64,000 nucleotides of DNA from Todiramphus chloris collaris (lineage: Eukaryota > Chordata > Aves > Coraciiformes > Alcedinidae): contig JANVCC010000022.1 of assembly GCA_025345505.1 (NCBI GenBank), forward strand, positions 31,693,213 to 31,757,212. Reading direction: 5' to 3'. Below the pieces are notes generated by a model. That model searched no databases. It saw only the letters and a list, made by a program, of their open reading frames with translations, and was not told where the DNA came from. Both the position numbers and the translations under genes were made by a program. Shown in pieces: positions 12,901 through 26,630 of this stretch (its first letter is position 1; each line of letters starts with the position of its first letter).

Positions 12901-15900
12901 AATTTGAACAGGTCAGGTCAAAAAGGGGGGGCGGGGGGGAGAGTGAGGGATTTCCCATCCTAGTGGAAGCCACTGTGACATAACGCTTCATGTCCAGTCA
13001 GAGTTTCCCCCTGGAGTCCTTGCTAGGACGTTATCTTCTAGTTGGGCCTTTGTCCTATGAGCCCTCTAGGATGCTAAATGTCAGCAGTGCCACTTCCTTA
13101 GAGGCTGATCCTAAGTCAGATCTAGCTCAAGATAATGAATGTTCAGATGTGACATTTAATGAATGCTGCTGGCTAGAATAATCCTGTGCATTGCTACTTG
13201 AGGGGTTTTTTTAATTGTAAACATCCTTCATGCAGCTGCTCCAGGGACTTGTTTAGGAAACAGCAGCTGGCTGCGTATAAAAGATTTCAACTCATCTTGA
13301 CCTACATTGAGATTTTTGTAGCTTACAAACCACGGACTAACCAGCAAACCCTCAGAGAGCTTATATAGCTTCTGTAGGGCAAGGCACAGGAAACAATGAA
13401 GGATGAAGTTACCCAGCTGAAGTGCTTGGAAAAGTGAATTACTGAAGCTGAACTATAGGGTTCAGATGATTATCAGGTGATTAGGAGTACAAGGAGCAGA
13501 GCTGCATAAAGGGAGTAAAGATAACCTCTCCTTTTGCCTTGTGCTTTCTTCCTGATTCATTCTCTGGCTTGCAATCTTTCTGTTAAATCTTTTCGGCTCC
13601 TTTCAGGATAAAGTTCAGAAGGTGCCTAAACACAATTGCACTTTTATGTGTGCTTCCTTCTCACTTGAACTTCTGCTCCAGAAATTGCTTAAGTATAGGG
13701 CTTGTTCATGATACCTCCTATTAAGCAGGGAAGCTGGTAGAATCAGATCCTTAGGAAGTAACTTTGTCGGGAAGGAACACATCCATCCATTTTCTAGAGG
13801 CAATTCTTTCTTTTCTCTTTCTGTCGTGTGAGTGCCTGTTTTTGCAGAATGTAATCACTCATTTTAAAAAGCGATGCAGCTTCTAGCCTCTTAAGATCAG
13901 AAGATAATCTAAAAGTGAGGCACTGTAATATCTTCCCAAATCTTCAGGCAGATTAAATTATCATCCCCCCATGGTTTTTGCTGACCATGAACACAGAAAG
14001 CATTGAGAACCCTGTTGAGTTTCCTGCTGCAAATAGAGATTGAGTGCCTAAGGAGGGAGAAAGCCAAGAGGTCAGACATTGTAGTGCTAACATTGACATA
14101 TAATTTTAAGGCCAGCATTAGTTCACTTAGCTCAGGAGCAAGAAAAATGAAGTAGATGTATCAGCAAAAGACCACATAGGCAGTTTATGCATGACTGGTA
14201 ACATGTACAGGTATCTGAGTCTTTACACTTTTAGGTTTGTTAGAAAATGGCAACAGGGCTGCAAACATTTGGCTGTTGGGGAAATTACAGATTTGGAAAC
14301 TCAGCAGCTGTTTTATCCTCTTAGATGCTGGAATAATATATAAGCTATCAGCATAAACAGTGAAAAGCTTGCAATTTCACTGATTTTAATACCAACTAAG
14401 AGGTACAGTTTGTATTTCAAGGTAACAAGCTCTTCAGACTAGCAGACCAAATATTTGGTTTGAGTGAAAAAATTCTCCACCATTGTTGTTCTAAAGCCAC
14501 TGGTGGTGGCAGAGAACTTCCACTTTCATACATTAAAGTGTTAAAAAAATTAACTACTTCTGACTGTTGCTGAATGAACTCTCTCAGTAGAATATTATTG
14601 GTTTTCATGTGAATCAAGCCATGAATAAAGTGGGTGATTATTCTGTGTTATACAAAAAGGCATTGAGAAACAGGTACCAACTGAGGGTAAACTGACCATA
14701 CAAATGAATGGATCACTATAAAGGCAATCAGCAGAAAGACATCATTGCTATTCTGCATCAAGCAGTTAGTTTTATGCTTTTCTTCCTAAGATGGAAACAA
14801 ATAGTACCTGCACATATGGGGAAGACACAGCTTTTTGTACTGAGGCTCTCACTTCAGCAGAACTAAGTTCAAATGTGCAGGAAGGTTTTAAGATGAATCA
14901 GAGATCAGAAAAATTCAGCAAATATGCTTATTAACCATTCCTACTAGAGAATACTTATATTCATTCAAGCCAAGAACTAGAAATAGCCAAGAACTAGAGA
15001 GCTTCCATTGCATATGCAGATAGTGCCCATTCCCATTCCATACAGAGACCAGCCACGGTAGCTACAGTGTATAATTTACTTTTATTGCAACCTTCAGTCT
15101 CTAATCTCAATTTCTAGTCTAAAGGATACAGCATGATTACAGAGATGCACAATATTCTAGCTTTGTTTTTTTCTACTTTTTTTTTTTTTTTCTTTTCAAC
15201 ACAAAGCTTAAGAGTGCCATGCAAGCAGTCTAACCCTTGGGAATGAAAAGTAAGAACAGTGTGATAGAAACAGCTGATGGAAAGTATCATATAACACCAA
15301 TTTGGTACCCTGAAAAAGTAAACATGATAAATTGAGAAGGTATATTTGAAGGTTGCCTAATTCATGGAAATAAAGTTATTTGATGAAGTTCAGATTATGT
15401 AACTTCAACAGTTGTAGCAGAGTAACATAGAATTTGTAATTAAAAGGTTTTGCAAGGAAATTCTGTTACATTTATCAACCAATACTCAAACAGTAGAAAT
15501 GCAAGAGTATATTAGAGTTACCTGGAAATGCAACACATGCCTGACCATGCTCCACTGTACATCTGGGATTGCCAACTACCGCAGCAGGAATTCCCCATAA
15601 GTAGTTCACCAGTTATATTTTGTAAGTCAACCCCATAGGCTTCTGGATTTATAGCTAGACCTCCACTGCAGAGCATGTGAAAACATGCAACACATGGAGG
15701 GGAATGCTTCACAGAGTTTTCAAGACACTTCCAGAACAACTGTCTTTACAAATCATTCCTATATGGCACACACATCTAAGATAACATACAGAGGTAGCTA
15801 GTGCAGTTTACAGATCTAGGGAGAGAGAAAATGAATGCTTTACTCATCCCTTTCCTTCTTTTTTCCTGAGAGAGAAAAACATTTATTCTTAGCAAACATA

Positions 15901-17048
15901 ATGAGAGAAACCAATCCTGCCATATCAGTGCTCTAGCTGAGAGTATTGTCAGCAAATTCCACCTAGACAAAAAACTTTAAGTTTCTCTGGTGTGTCAAAT
16001 TTCTGAGACTTTAAGTTAAAAATGAGTTTGAACACATTAACTAGCTGGGACTTGAAGATAAAGCTGGCTTCTCAGAAAGAAAAATGTTTTACACAGTGTT
16101 AAGTGCACTTGGTTCCTCTTTTATTCAAAGGAAGCAAGGCAGTTTTGTGAAAAGATCCTTCAATAGGGTCTTTTCCTTTTAAAACTGTGGAAGAGTTCCA
16201 GCCAGTCTGCAGCATTGGCTTGAACTTTGTTTTTCTCCAAAGCAAGAACCTTTAGTTTTCAGTGGCTTCCACATTTTTTCCTCCTCCTTTTGGAAACTGT
16301 GCCAGTGAAGTCAAGTGGCCTGTATTAACTTAACATCTTTCCAAACATTCACACTTAGGACCAAAAAAGGGAATATTTAATAAACATAACTAGGAATATG
16401 TTGGAATGTTGATCTTCTGGTGATCATAAGAATTCTCAGTCATAAGGTCTAATTAAATATCCCAAGTTGGAAATGCTTCCAGTGACTGTTGCGTCTCCTC
16501 GTTATCTGGTCTAACATTTTTAAGTCAGCCCAAGTGGTTCCTGTGCCAAAGTGATATTTTTAATGTGAATAACACACACGCACAAGAGACTGCATTAAAA
16601 TTTACCTAGGCTAGTGACATTTTGGCATCTCAGATTTAATCTGAAAACATCAACCTATCTTTATACACAGGAGGCTGTCAATGAAACAGCTCTGCAGTGG
16701 TAATAATATGTACTTGTTTATAACAAAAAATTTTAGTCTGAGAAAAAAATTGTCTGCATGGTCTAGCATGGGAATTTGTACTACCACTGCTGACATTCTT
16801 GAATTTTGATGGAATGGGATTAAAGAAAAATAAAGACATAATGTAAAACAGTTTTCCAAAAGTACCATGCAGTGTTGTTATCCAAGAATAAAGCTTTTTT
16901 TTTTCCAAGATTAGATGAAGAAAACAAAAATGAAACCCAGAGATAACAAATGACTAATTAACCACTTCTGATTAGGATCAATAGAATTCTAGTAGCACCC
17001 AAATAATCAAAGCTTCTTTGTATTAAATGATAAAACAAAAAACATTGT

Positions 17049-17225
17049 AAGAGCCAATCGGTGCCCTAAGGAGCATCTCATCTAAGTAGACAAGTCAGAC
17101 AAAGGAATATCATTGTTTTAGAATTAGGGAACTGAGGCACAGAATAATGGTCTTGTCTGCAGCCAGTCTGTGGTAGGACAGTAATTGAATGCAGATCTCC
17201 TTACCACATGCACATTCTCTATCTA
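17049..17225 (-). mobile_element. Ancient amniote MIR-like SINE
   Basis: The plus strand reads CCCTAAGGAGC..., then TCTAAGTAGACAAGTCAGAC, then GGGAACTGAGGCACAGA and a stretch corresponding to AGTCTGTGG...GGA..TTGAA, which is the order of the MIR-type core in antisense. The element is therefore on the minus strand. It is heavily diverged, as expected for an element that predates the bird lineage. I recognised the core by eye, without a library search. Confidence 0.65.
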
Positions 17226-18834
17226 TATTCCAACTGGTCAGCTGAAACAGCCTTTCATTAGTGCTCTGTCAACATACCAAGAATTACACAAGACCACGAA
17301 CATTTCACATGTTTGCTTCAAATCCACTTCTCCCACCAGAGCATTTAAAAGCATGTAGCCAGTGAGCAAATACTTACCGTAGACACAATAAGTTCTCAAA
17401 CCCAGAGAGCAGGTTGGAAGTTTACAGTCCATCTGGAGACTCTTCTCCCTGCAATTCCCACTGACTTTCTCTTTTGGACTACAGCTTCTTATTGCAGGAT
17501 CAAGTTTTTCTTTAAAAGATCTTCAGAAACTTTTGTCCTATAGCTAGAAGGTGAAGTTTCATTTGCTTTAAGCCCAGATCTTCCTTCTTACTGTATTCTT
17601 ACCATACCTTTCCACAGTGAATAGCACTCACCTACCCAAACACAGTAACCAGTATCATGCCTAGAAAGAGCAAGACCATTATAGCACCTCCATGGGCAGT
17701 ATTTGCAATTCTCAGCTCTACCAGCAACCAGCAGAAGCCAGGAATTAATCCGATCTGTATGTGTCAACATAGTCTTTGGAGAAATTAAGCAAGGAAATAA
17801 CTACAGCAAAGTTTTGAGACACCAAAGAAAATTACAAAGTCTGGACACTCACCTGAGCTCATTGATTCCAGATAAAAGAGGCAATTCACAGTCAAATTCC
17901 CCTTCTAGGCTCTAACACAAAGAGGACACAAGGTGCTCCCCAGCTCTTTCCAAAGCAAAATCTTTTCTTCTACAGACCTGTGAAAATATCTCACCCAGTG
18001 GGGCTTCACAGGCCTAATGCAGTACAAATAACCAATTGCCTAGTCAGGCCATCTGCTTTACCAATTACAACCTTCTCCAAAGCATTTTTATGTTATACAT
18101 TTGTGTATTTTATTCATATACATGGTAACCTACTGGGTTACCAGGGAGGAGAAAGCACTTCGAGAAGTAAATGTGAAGGCTTCTATTTGCTCACAGGGCA
18201 AAAAAACATCTGTTTAAGAACTTCGGTACATGAGCAGTGGTGTAAACAGCATTTCAGATGCTTAAAATGAGGAATAGTAATAATAATAAGTCAAAGCAAT
18301 AGACAACATTTTGGTCCCTGATTCTCTTCGCTTGAAATCTAGAACTCGCTTAATCTTACTTTGCAGGAAGAGAAGCTTAGTCAGCACATTGGAAATTGTT
18401 ACCAAACACGGAAAAAATCTATGATTCCTTAGAAACCTGGGGGTTCTATATCAGTGTTTGATACCCTCACAGCCTTTGGGGTAGTGCTCCAGGTACATTT
18501 TTTAACAGAAGGATACTATAGGATATAGGATTCGCCTATGTTGCACCGTGAAGAAAGATCTGGGCAGAGAGACTGACAACGTAGCTTGCTGCTGACGATG
18601 GTGGAGCCACATTAGCACAGTGCTGTGCCATTTGCCTGCTGCTTTCCAGAGGAGCACAACCACCATGCAGTAAGTTATGCCTAACAGCAAGACCCTACAT
18701 GGCTTCTTTAAAGAGATATTTAAGCTACTAAATAATTGGTAATAACCTTTTAAAATTAGTTGTGTTAATTTTGAAGTCTCAGTGTTTGCTGGTGTCCATG
18801 GAAACATTCAGATTCTTTCAAGTCATGCTAGTTC

Positions 18835-18905
18835 TCTGATCCCAACATGTCCAGTGGCAGGAAGTTCCACAATCCAGCCTTCTGTTGAGAAAATACCTTT
18901 TAAAC
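18835..18905. mobile_element. Possible ancient CR1/L3-like fragment
   Basis: The stretch around GTGGCAGGAAGTTCCACAA followed by GTTGAGAAAATACCTTTT resembles the 3' coding part of old CR1/L3 elements. The match is short and diverged, and could be coincidence. Confidence 0.3.
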
Positions 18906-19219
18906 AAATACTGGCTACTGGCTACTCCCTGTCCAGGTTAGCTTATAAGAAGAAACAGAAGAGTCATTTGTGCTGGCTAAAGTTTTGTTTCTTAGAGAAA
19001 CCCTTCCATCCCCTCCCCAAGGAAGGTTAAGGGATGTCTAGAATCTGGGTGCAGGGCTGAGAACTACCCGAGACAAGTTCTTGTTCCTTTTTGGGGATCG
19101 CCAGTCAATGACTAAGCAACAATGGTCATAGTTCCATATTAGCAAATACACAATTAAAATACCCTGCTGTCAGCATCTTACACCTCCAGATGAGGCAGCT
19201 CTAAAGCATATCTTTTTTA

Positions 19220-19263
19220 AAGATGTACTTTTTAATGTACTTTTTAAAGATATACTTTTTAAG
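19220..19263. repeat. Short tandem repeat of a TGTACTTTTTAA-like unit
   Basis: Three imperfect units (ATGTACTTTTTAA, TGTACTTTTTAAAG and TATACTTTTTAAG) follow one another in AT-rich DNA. Confidence 0.7.
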
Positions 19264-22200
19264 TATGACTGTTTGCCACAGCTCCAAGGCATTAAGATAT
19301 TACAAACTCTATAATATTCCTGCAGGCAACCCCCTCTCGTAGAGGAGAGGGAGACCATGTTTAACAGTGCCCTCTTGTGACTGACGGAATAAAAAGCCCT
19401 GGTTACAAACCAGGTGGTTCTCTAGATGTGATATGTTTTATCAGCAGATGGCTTTGAAGAAGATGTAGGGCAGTGTGCAGGTGAGCTACTTTTCATTATG
19501 GATAGAAAATGAAATAACTATACTCTGAATAAAATCATTCCCTGTCTAGACAACTTCCCAAGCAGCAACTGGCTGATGGAAGGGATCCGTGACCTCCAAG
19601 TAACAACGATCATCAGAGCTTGCTACATGACAATTGTTATTATATTGTTAGCAGTTGCAGAGGACACTGTTGCATTTTTAATGCCACACCTAAGAAATAT
19701 CTATTTTGGGGCTAATGAACTACTTCATGGACCTGCAAGCCTGGCACAAGACCATCAGCATATACACAAATGAATTTTCATTCCTGGAGTTAGACCTTCT
19801 CCTCCATCTTCAGAGGAAGGGCTCCCTTCTCTGCTAGAAGTGAAACAGGGCTCCCCAAGGAGAAGGAAAGTAGCTGAAAAGCAGCTGACTCTGCCATGTG
19901 TTCACCCTTAAGCTGAGTACAGAATAACTTCAGAGTGTCCCTGAACTTTTGGGCTGAAACTGGGGAGAGGCTGAGCACAAACATGAGTAAAAGCCCAGAG
20001 ATACACATAGTACCAGAAAGAAATGCAACTTCTTTTTTTCTCAGATCTTTCTCTGTTCATCTTCCTGGTCCCGTCCAACATGCTCTGTGTAAAATACACC
20101 ATATCTTCTTGTGCTCACTCACAGCACTGCTCTTCTAGTACGGTGCACTATGAATTACAGTGCCAGGGGCAGCTTCTCGATACCAGTTATACTCTTCATT
20201 TCACACATGCTAGGAAAAGAGTCTTTTAAAAAATAGCTTAATTGTCTTCCTTGCAGCAGAGAATCTGCTGACATCAAAGTTGGCATCTCTTTTCTCTGCA
20301 GCCCTGCAGTGAAGCATTGCATATTCAAGTCACCTCTGATCAAAAGAATTACTTTTGTCACAGGCTGCTTTATGCCCTTGTGGTTCCTAAATTTTTGGCA
20401 GCCAAATCCAAGTGAGCACACTTATAGTAAACACTCTGATTTATTTATGCAGCTTGGTGTCTGTTCCAAGCTGCGCCAGCTCTGCAGGCTGCCTGCCCCA
20501 GCCTCTGTGGCTGATCCCCAGCCCAGCACCAGGGCAAACTGATCCTTGTCACACCATAGTGCTGGTTACTTCTGTGCTTCGAAGGATGCATTGATGTTTT
20601 TTTGTCAGATAAGCAAACTAATTCCCTGGGCACCCGACTAATAAAGCTTGGGTTGCTGTTTATTTGTATTTCTTGACCAACTGCAATTTTGGATTCTAGG
20701 GTTTTTTTTTTTCCTGAAGAGGGAAAATTTATAAGATATCTTTAGTGTATGGCTTCTTTAATCTCAGACTACATGTGCATTCTTGCAGCAGGCTTTTAGA
20801 GCATTTATAGCTCTCTCTTCTGTCCAACTTCTAATTTCCATGAAACCTGTAGTAGCTTAATTACCTCGCTGTTCCCTCACTTTTGTGACATTAGCTTGAA
20901 ATCCGACAATGAGTTCAAAAGTCATTAAGGGGACACAGGCAGATACCGGGATCATATAAGCCTCATTTCCTTAATAAACTAAATTAACATTTCAGATGGT
21001 GTCTGGTTCTCATTGCTCACAGTCTAGACAAAACAGGCATACATAGGGCAGGCAGGGGTTTAGAGATGAAATTTATTTTTATCTTTACTCTGTTTCACAG
21101 AAGAGAAATTGTAACATCACAGTAAAAATAAATTTAAGTGGGTTTGGGGACAGCCAAAGAGAGTGGTTACAGAAGTAACAGCTTTACCATGTTTCTAGGA
21201 TAGCACAATACTAATCAAAAGTCAGCAGCGCTTAAATGCAGTTCTTATTAGATGGATACCCACTGCAGACAGCACTGATCATCAAAGCCACTTTGATTTT
21301 TTGAAGTGATCTCTAAACTGTCTTTTGGGCCCTGCTGGTTCCAGACAATGAGGAAGAAACCAGTACCAAGATATTAAAAAGTAAATATTATCTAAAAGAT
21401 GCCAATAGATCAATAGGCATATGTGTGGTGGCAAGACACAAGCAGTAACTTGCAAATTAATGCTGAGTTTGAAATGGGAAAAAAAACCCCAAACCAAACC
21501 TTAAAAAAAAAAAAAAGGGAAAAAAAAGCAGACAAAGGAGTAGCTTTGAAGTACACTCTGGTGTCACAGCTGAAGGACTCCATCACCAGAAATGAAAAAG
21601 GAACATAGATGGATATTGCTTTATAAGTGCTCATAAAGACTGGCTGTGCAGTGAGACAGCTATAATAAGCTGAATGCTTTGAGTTAATCCATACTTTTTT
21701 TCGGAAGAGCACTGAAGCTAATGCATACTGGCATTAGCTTCGGTAATTATCCTATGCAGGTGCATACATTTGCTATGCCTGGAGCCAGCTTTGATGCTGC
21801 TCCAACACAAGCTGTTAGCTGGGAAAGAAAGGCAGCTGTGGGAAGGCATTATGTACCTGGCATTCTTTAAGACACTCAGTATGTATCTCTGCTGGAGGAG
21901 ATAGAATTTGACTCTGGTGAAAGTGTGTACTTGTGGATTTTGTTTCTGGAAGTGCTTCTGATACAGAAAACTGACCAATGCTTTGTTATTCGACCATAAG
22001 GATTAACAAAATATTAGAGTCTTTTAAGAACAGTGTTGTGCCTCTAGGATTTTTTTTGCTTTTAGATGTGTGCATGTATAAATATACATATGAATATGTG
22101 TGTGACCGTCTCTAGTACTATGGCAATATTTAGTCATTAAGCAGAGGACTGAGATCTTCCCAAGACTTAGTCTGGAAAAAGGCTGCTACTTTGACTCTCT

Positions 22201-23450
22201 GACCTCCAAAGCAGCCTAAGATGTCATTGCAATGCAGATGTCAACTCTGATTATTATTTTCAAAAACAATTCTTTTGAATGAGTTTGAAGTATTTGAAGA
22301 TTGATGACTGTGACAGCTCAAAGGGATAAATAAGTTTTTGGTGAACAACAGAAATAAAGGAGCAGTGCAGACATACCATAACTAGAAGATTCTTTCAATG
22401 AACACTATTTTTAATCTTTTCCCAAATTTTCAGATATGTACTAACCACAGCTTGCTTACACCCCCAGACCTCTTGTGTCATTTCATCAGAATGGATGTTT
22501 CTACTGGAGTGTTGCAAAACTCTGCCATAAAGATGAAGAAATGAAAACAGGCTCCAAATAAGACAATAGTAAAGGCATGAGATCCAGATGAATTATGGTA
22601 ATACATGGCTGTTTATAAGTATGCTCACTAGAACAAATGAGATTCAGTGTTTCTCCCACATACAGCAATCTACTTCTACACAAAAAGGGTCTCATGAAAG
22701 GTACCTTGGTAGTTTTATGAAGTGGGGTGATGTGGGTTTTTTTTAAGATCTAAAATTATTTCTGGTACATCTTAATTATTCTTAAAAGGGATTATTGCTC
22801 ACACTGCTTATCTCCCTAGTAGTACTGATTTAGCACGCTCATGGGCCACCTTCTTAGAAATGATGAGTGTTTCAGTAAAAAGAGCAACCTTGCTGACCAA
22901 TTACATAGGGGTGAGGAGCATTGAAGAGGAACAGACATTTCCATATGTGAATAGAAAATGTGGGTCTCCAGACTGGCCAACTCCCAGTGCTTCTGTAGAT
23001 ATTTTAAAAAGTCAGTTACAATTTTACCCCTTAATGAAAAGGAGAGAGGCTTCCTACCAGCTGTCTTTCTCTGAACACATAGAAGTTGGAAAACACTCTC
23101 ACTTCAGTTGAAACAGTGCATGCATTTCACCCTGAAACATCCAAAAGACTTGAGTTAGAAACACCAAGAAATACTCCAAAATCAAACCCCAAAATAAACT
23201 GCAGGAAAAAAAAAACCCATCAGCCTATATGTTTTTCTGCCAGAGCTTCATTTTCATCTGGAACTGTTTGACATGTTTATGTGTTGCACATATTGCTTTT
23301 ATCCTGAAGTATGAGTTCATTAGTAACATAAATGTGTCTCTCATGTTAGTTGAAAATTGGAAATTAGAGGTAGCCTAGTCACATCAAAGTGAGCTGTTTT
23401 CACCACGTCTCTGCAGCTCAAGAAACATTTTAATATCTTTACCGCAGACT

Positions 23451-23545
23451 TGCAATGTAATTTGATTTGGGCAGCTTTCTATACCTCAGCTTCTCTGTTT
23501 TTTAAATGGAGATTTTAATAATAATTAATTACACATATTCTTTGC
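23451..23545 (+). mobile_element. MIR-like SINE fragment
   Basis: CTATACCTCAGCTTCTCTG followed by TTTTTTAAATGGAGATTTTAATAA parallels the MIR segment CTCAGTTTCCTCATCTGTAA..ATGGGGATAATAA, here in sense orientation. It is an old, diverged copy identified by eye only. Confidence 0.55.
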
Positions 23546-24959
23546 TATTTGTGATAAACTTTCAAGACTACAAAATTTAAGCTGTCTTTTTCTCTATACA
23601 TATCCTTCACCTTCTAAAACAAAATCTAGTTTTCAGTCTGTTAGCCTCATAACAACATGAATAATTATGTTGACTTCACAGAAAAATGGCCTAATTAATT
23701 ACCAAAGCTCATGACTCAGACTCAGATGACTGTCCTATTTATCAGTAGAGACAGTGAAGTGCTAAATGGTTTGCGACAAATATTGTAATAAAAGCTTTAC
23801 AAGTTTCTGTAGTGCAATAGATTTTTTCCTCTGAGAACATTTCTAAATAATTTGTTATATGTCTAAAGAACTGAGCATGTGAATTAATTAGTTTATTCGT
23901 GGAACTACAGCTTTTAATAAGTTAATCTCATTAAGGCAAATATAATGATAGTCTGAAATCAAATAGATCTAAAAACACATACTAAGCAAAAAAACCCACA
24001 TGCTTTCATTATACACTGAAAACTGCCTAAGTACTAACAGATTAACTGCTGTTAACACACCTCTGCTTGAGGCTTTAGGCTCTACAGCTGCTATTGGAAA
24101 GCCCATTTCCTCTTTACACACAATCTTTGTCCATCAGCTTTGTCCATAACTCATTTGGCTTCAATAAAACTGAATAACAAATTTTAGCATTTTTATGCAA
24201 GTAACAACATCTGCTTTTAATGTGGTTATGCATGTGTGCAGTCCAGAGAAAAGGTAATTCAGAAGGGACAGCAGGACTGTGAAATCATGTATGACACTGA
24301 AGAAAGCATGTCCAGCTGTCCCATTACCTTGCCTGCCAGTACAGGACTATGGAATATCAGCTGAAACTTCAAGGCACCGTATTTACAACTGAACAAAATA
24401 CCACTTATTGTCACAGATTACGAATAGCTTCCAAAGTACTCTGTCCCATAGCATTCAAGTGAAAGGGACAAAATAATTTAAAAACCCCAAACAATTAACT
24501 ACCTGTTTGGGTATTGAGAGTTTATCTAGTTTTGTTATAGATTATATAAGTGCATACATGATATAAACTCATGGTTCAGGACTTAGCATTAGCTGCATAG
24601 AAGCACTGTAGGCAGACTGAAAGTTCTCTAAAAGAGATGCAGATGCTGTGATGCAGAGTCAAACATAACTTTAAAAAACTATTTAAGAGGGAGAGAAAAC
24701 CGAAAAATCATTAAATCTTAAATTTACGGTACATTGGGAATTGTTGTAAAGTGAATAGAATAAGGCCTAAAAAACAATAACGGAAGGAAAATGTAATTTT
24801 GGAAAATATAAATTAATAGATCTAAGAAAAAATAATCTTGTCAATGGGTAGGAAGGAGTTTGGGAAGCTCCACTAGTGAAAAAAAAGCTCAAGTAATGAA
24901 CAGCAATGTGGCATGGTAACAGAAAATTAAAATGGAAACTATAAGGAGTAACCTGGAGA

Positions 24960-25190
24960 AATACAGACTGGGCAGGTAGGGTATGACTGCCAAGGGAGGG
25001 CTAGTTCCCTGGGTGCCTTTGGGATGGCTGTCTGGAGTGCTGCGTTCAGGTCTGGGCACTTCATTCACTCCTACAGGCCTGGCATCTCGAAAACGTATCA
25101 GAGGAAATTGTGTAGGGGCTGGAATCTGGCTCATGAGCAAAGGGAGAAAGTTACTCAACGGTTTGGGTAAATTACGCCCACTGCAGCATT
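24960..25190 (+). mobile_element. Possible diverged CR1 LINE fragment
   Basis: CTGGAGTGCTGCGTTCAGG followed by TCTGGGCAC resembles the CR1 sense-strand stretch in which a GTACTG..TCCAG.TCTGGG motif precedes the reverse-transcriptase C-terminus. The following 100 bp keep only weak likeness, so this is tentative. Confidence 0.35.
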
Positions 25191-26594
25191 CAAACAGTCA
25201 CTAACAATTTAAATGTTAAATCAGGGCTTCCTGATGTCACTGGCTATTTCTCCACTTTCTGTCCCTTGCTTGAGGGCATTATTAACACCTGGCTGCTCTG
25301 TGTCTCGGAAGGTAATGCTACTAGTCCCCAAAATGACCTTTGCAGATTGAGGAGAAATTGCCTCATCTCCTAGCATCCCAGCTATGCCTTGGATTACAGG
25401 CACCCAAGGGCATTATAGCTGCATTACAGTTTTAATTAGATTTGATGTTTCCAGAGAAACAGCATACCTCATGCCTGTCAGAGCTAACTGGAATCCTTCG
25501 TAGGATCAGGCATGCTTAAACAGAAAACAAAGGCATTCCAGCAACAATGCTTTGAAAATAAAATTATAGAGGACAAAACTGAAAAGTAATAGGGTATATA
25601 CTGTGAGGACACCTAACTGTGAAATTATCCCTCAGGTGTCTCAGTGACTCAGCCATCCTGCAAATGGAAAGATGGGTGACCTAACCAGCCAGCTGTCCAT
25701 TGCTGTCAGTTGTGCAGAATGTTTTTTCCTCCTTTATCTACAAAAGAAATTTTCTCCCTATCTCATCTGATTATCTCTGTCTCACTCTCTCTTAGCTGTT
25801 ATAGTCCCAGCCTGACTTTCACTGCCTTTCACTGTTATTCTAATAAGTTGAGACCAAGCCCTTTCTTTGATCAATAAGGGAAGAAATGGTATTCCTTGAT
25901 AAGTATACCTAATAAGATAGGTAGTACTATCTTACCTTACAATCTTTAGAGCATTCGTTCATGCTTGAATGACTTTTCACATGAGCAGAATGTACCAGGA
26001 GAGCTACAACATTTCAGAAGTCATATAGTGTAGCAAGTTTTTACTGTATGTATGTCTTACAAAAGTATTCACTTTGCTTTGAGCTCTTCAGGAAAATTGC
26101 ACATCAAATGTAATGATGCAGGCAGCAGGTCCAGTGTTAGAACTCTGTGGTGCAGGAAAAAGACCTTTCCCGGGGCAGTCCCAGCTCTACATGGGAATTT
26201 CTACTGAGAGGCCAGGATCACCACAATCACCAAATCACACCTTCTCCAGATATCTTGGGCATATTTGAAACTTGCATTTCACCAAAACATAGAAATTAGG
26301 TGAAAATAAATAGAACAAAAGTGTGATTTCCTACACGTTTGGTACATCCAATGCTCAGGTAAAAACACTGCTGACGGAGTCCCACTGTCAGACAAACCAT
26401 ACAATAACATAAGGAAAAAATGCTTGTTAAACTCCTGCTGAAAACTGGACTTTAGCAAGAAGTTTGAGTGGGAACATTAAAAGAATTCCTCAATACAAGT
26501 AATGTAAAGCAACCAGGAGCTGTTCCCAAATGCTGGCTCCTGGGACCCTATAGCTATATTAGCATTTGCCTGTCAAAACAGAATATGGTGGAGT

Positions 26595-26630
26595 GGGAGT
26601 ATTTTGATTTTTTTTGGGAGTATTTTGATT
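26595..26630. repeat. 15-bp direct duplication
   Basis: GGGAGTATTTTGATT occurs twice exactly, separated by six T. Confidence 0.9.

Larger units (their letters stand above)
10600..17048. other. Intergenic; only simple sequence seen
   Basis: There is no gene, promoter or clear transposon. Simple sequence includes an A-rich CAAAAC tract (10860-10910), GTT-type tracts (12241-12290 and 12847-12900), G7CG7 (12925-12939) and T15 (15177-15191). The minus-strand frame at 15518-15739 ends at a good donor (CCAG|GTAACTC) but shows no homology that I recognise. Confidence 0.5.
17226..23450. other. Intergenic; no gene seen
   Basis: Only short open frames without motifs are present. The stretch contains a probable old CR1/L3-like scrap (18835-18905), a small tandem repeat (19220-19263) and an A-rich tract (21480-21520). 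Confidence 0.5.
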
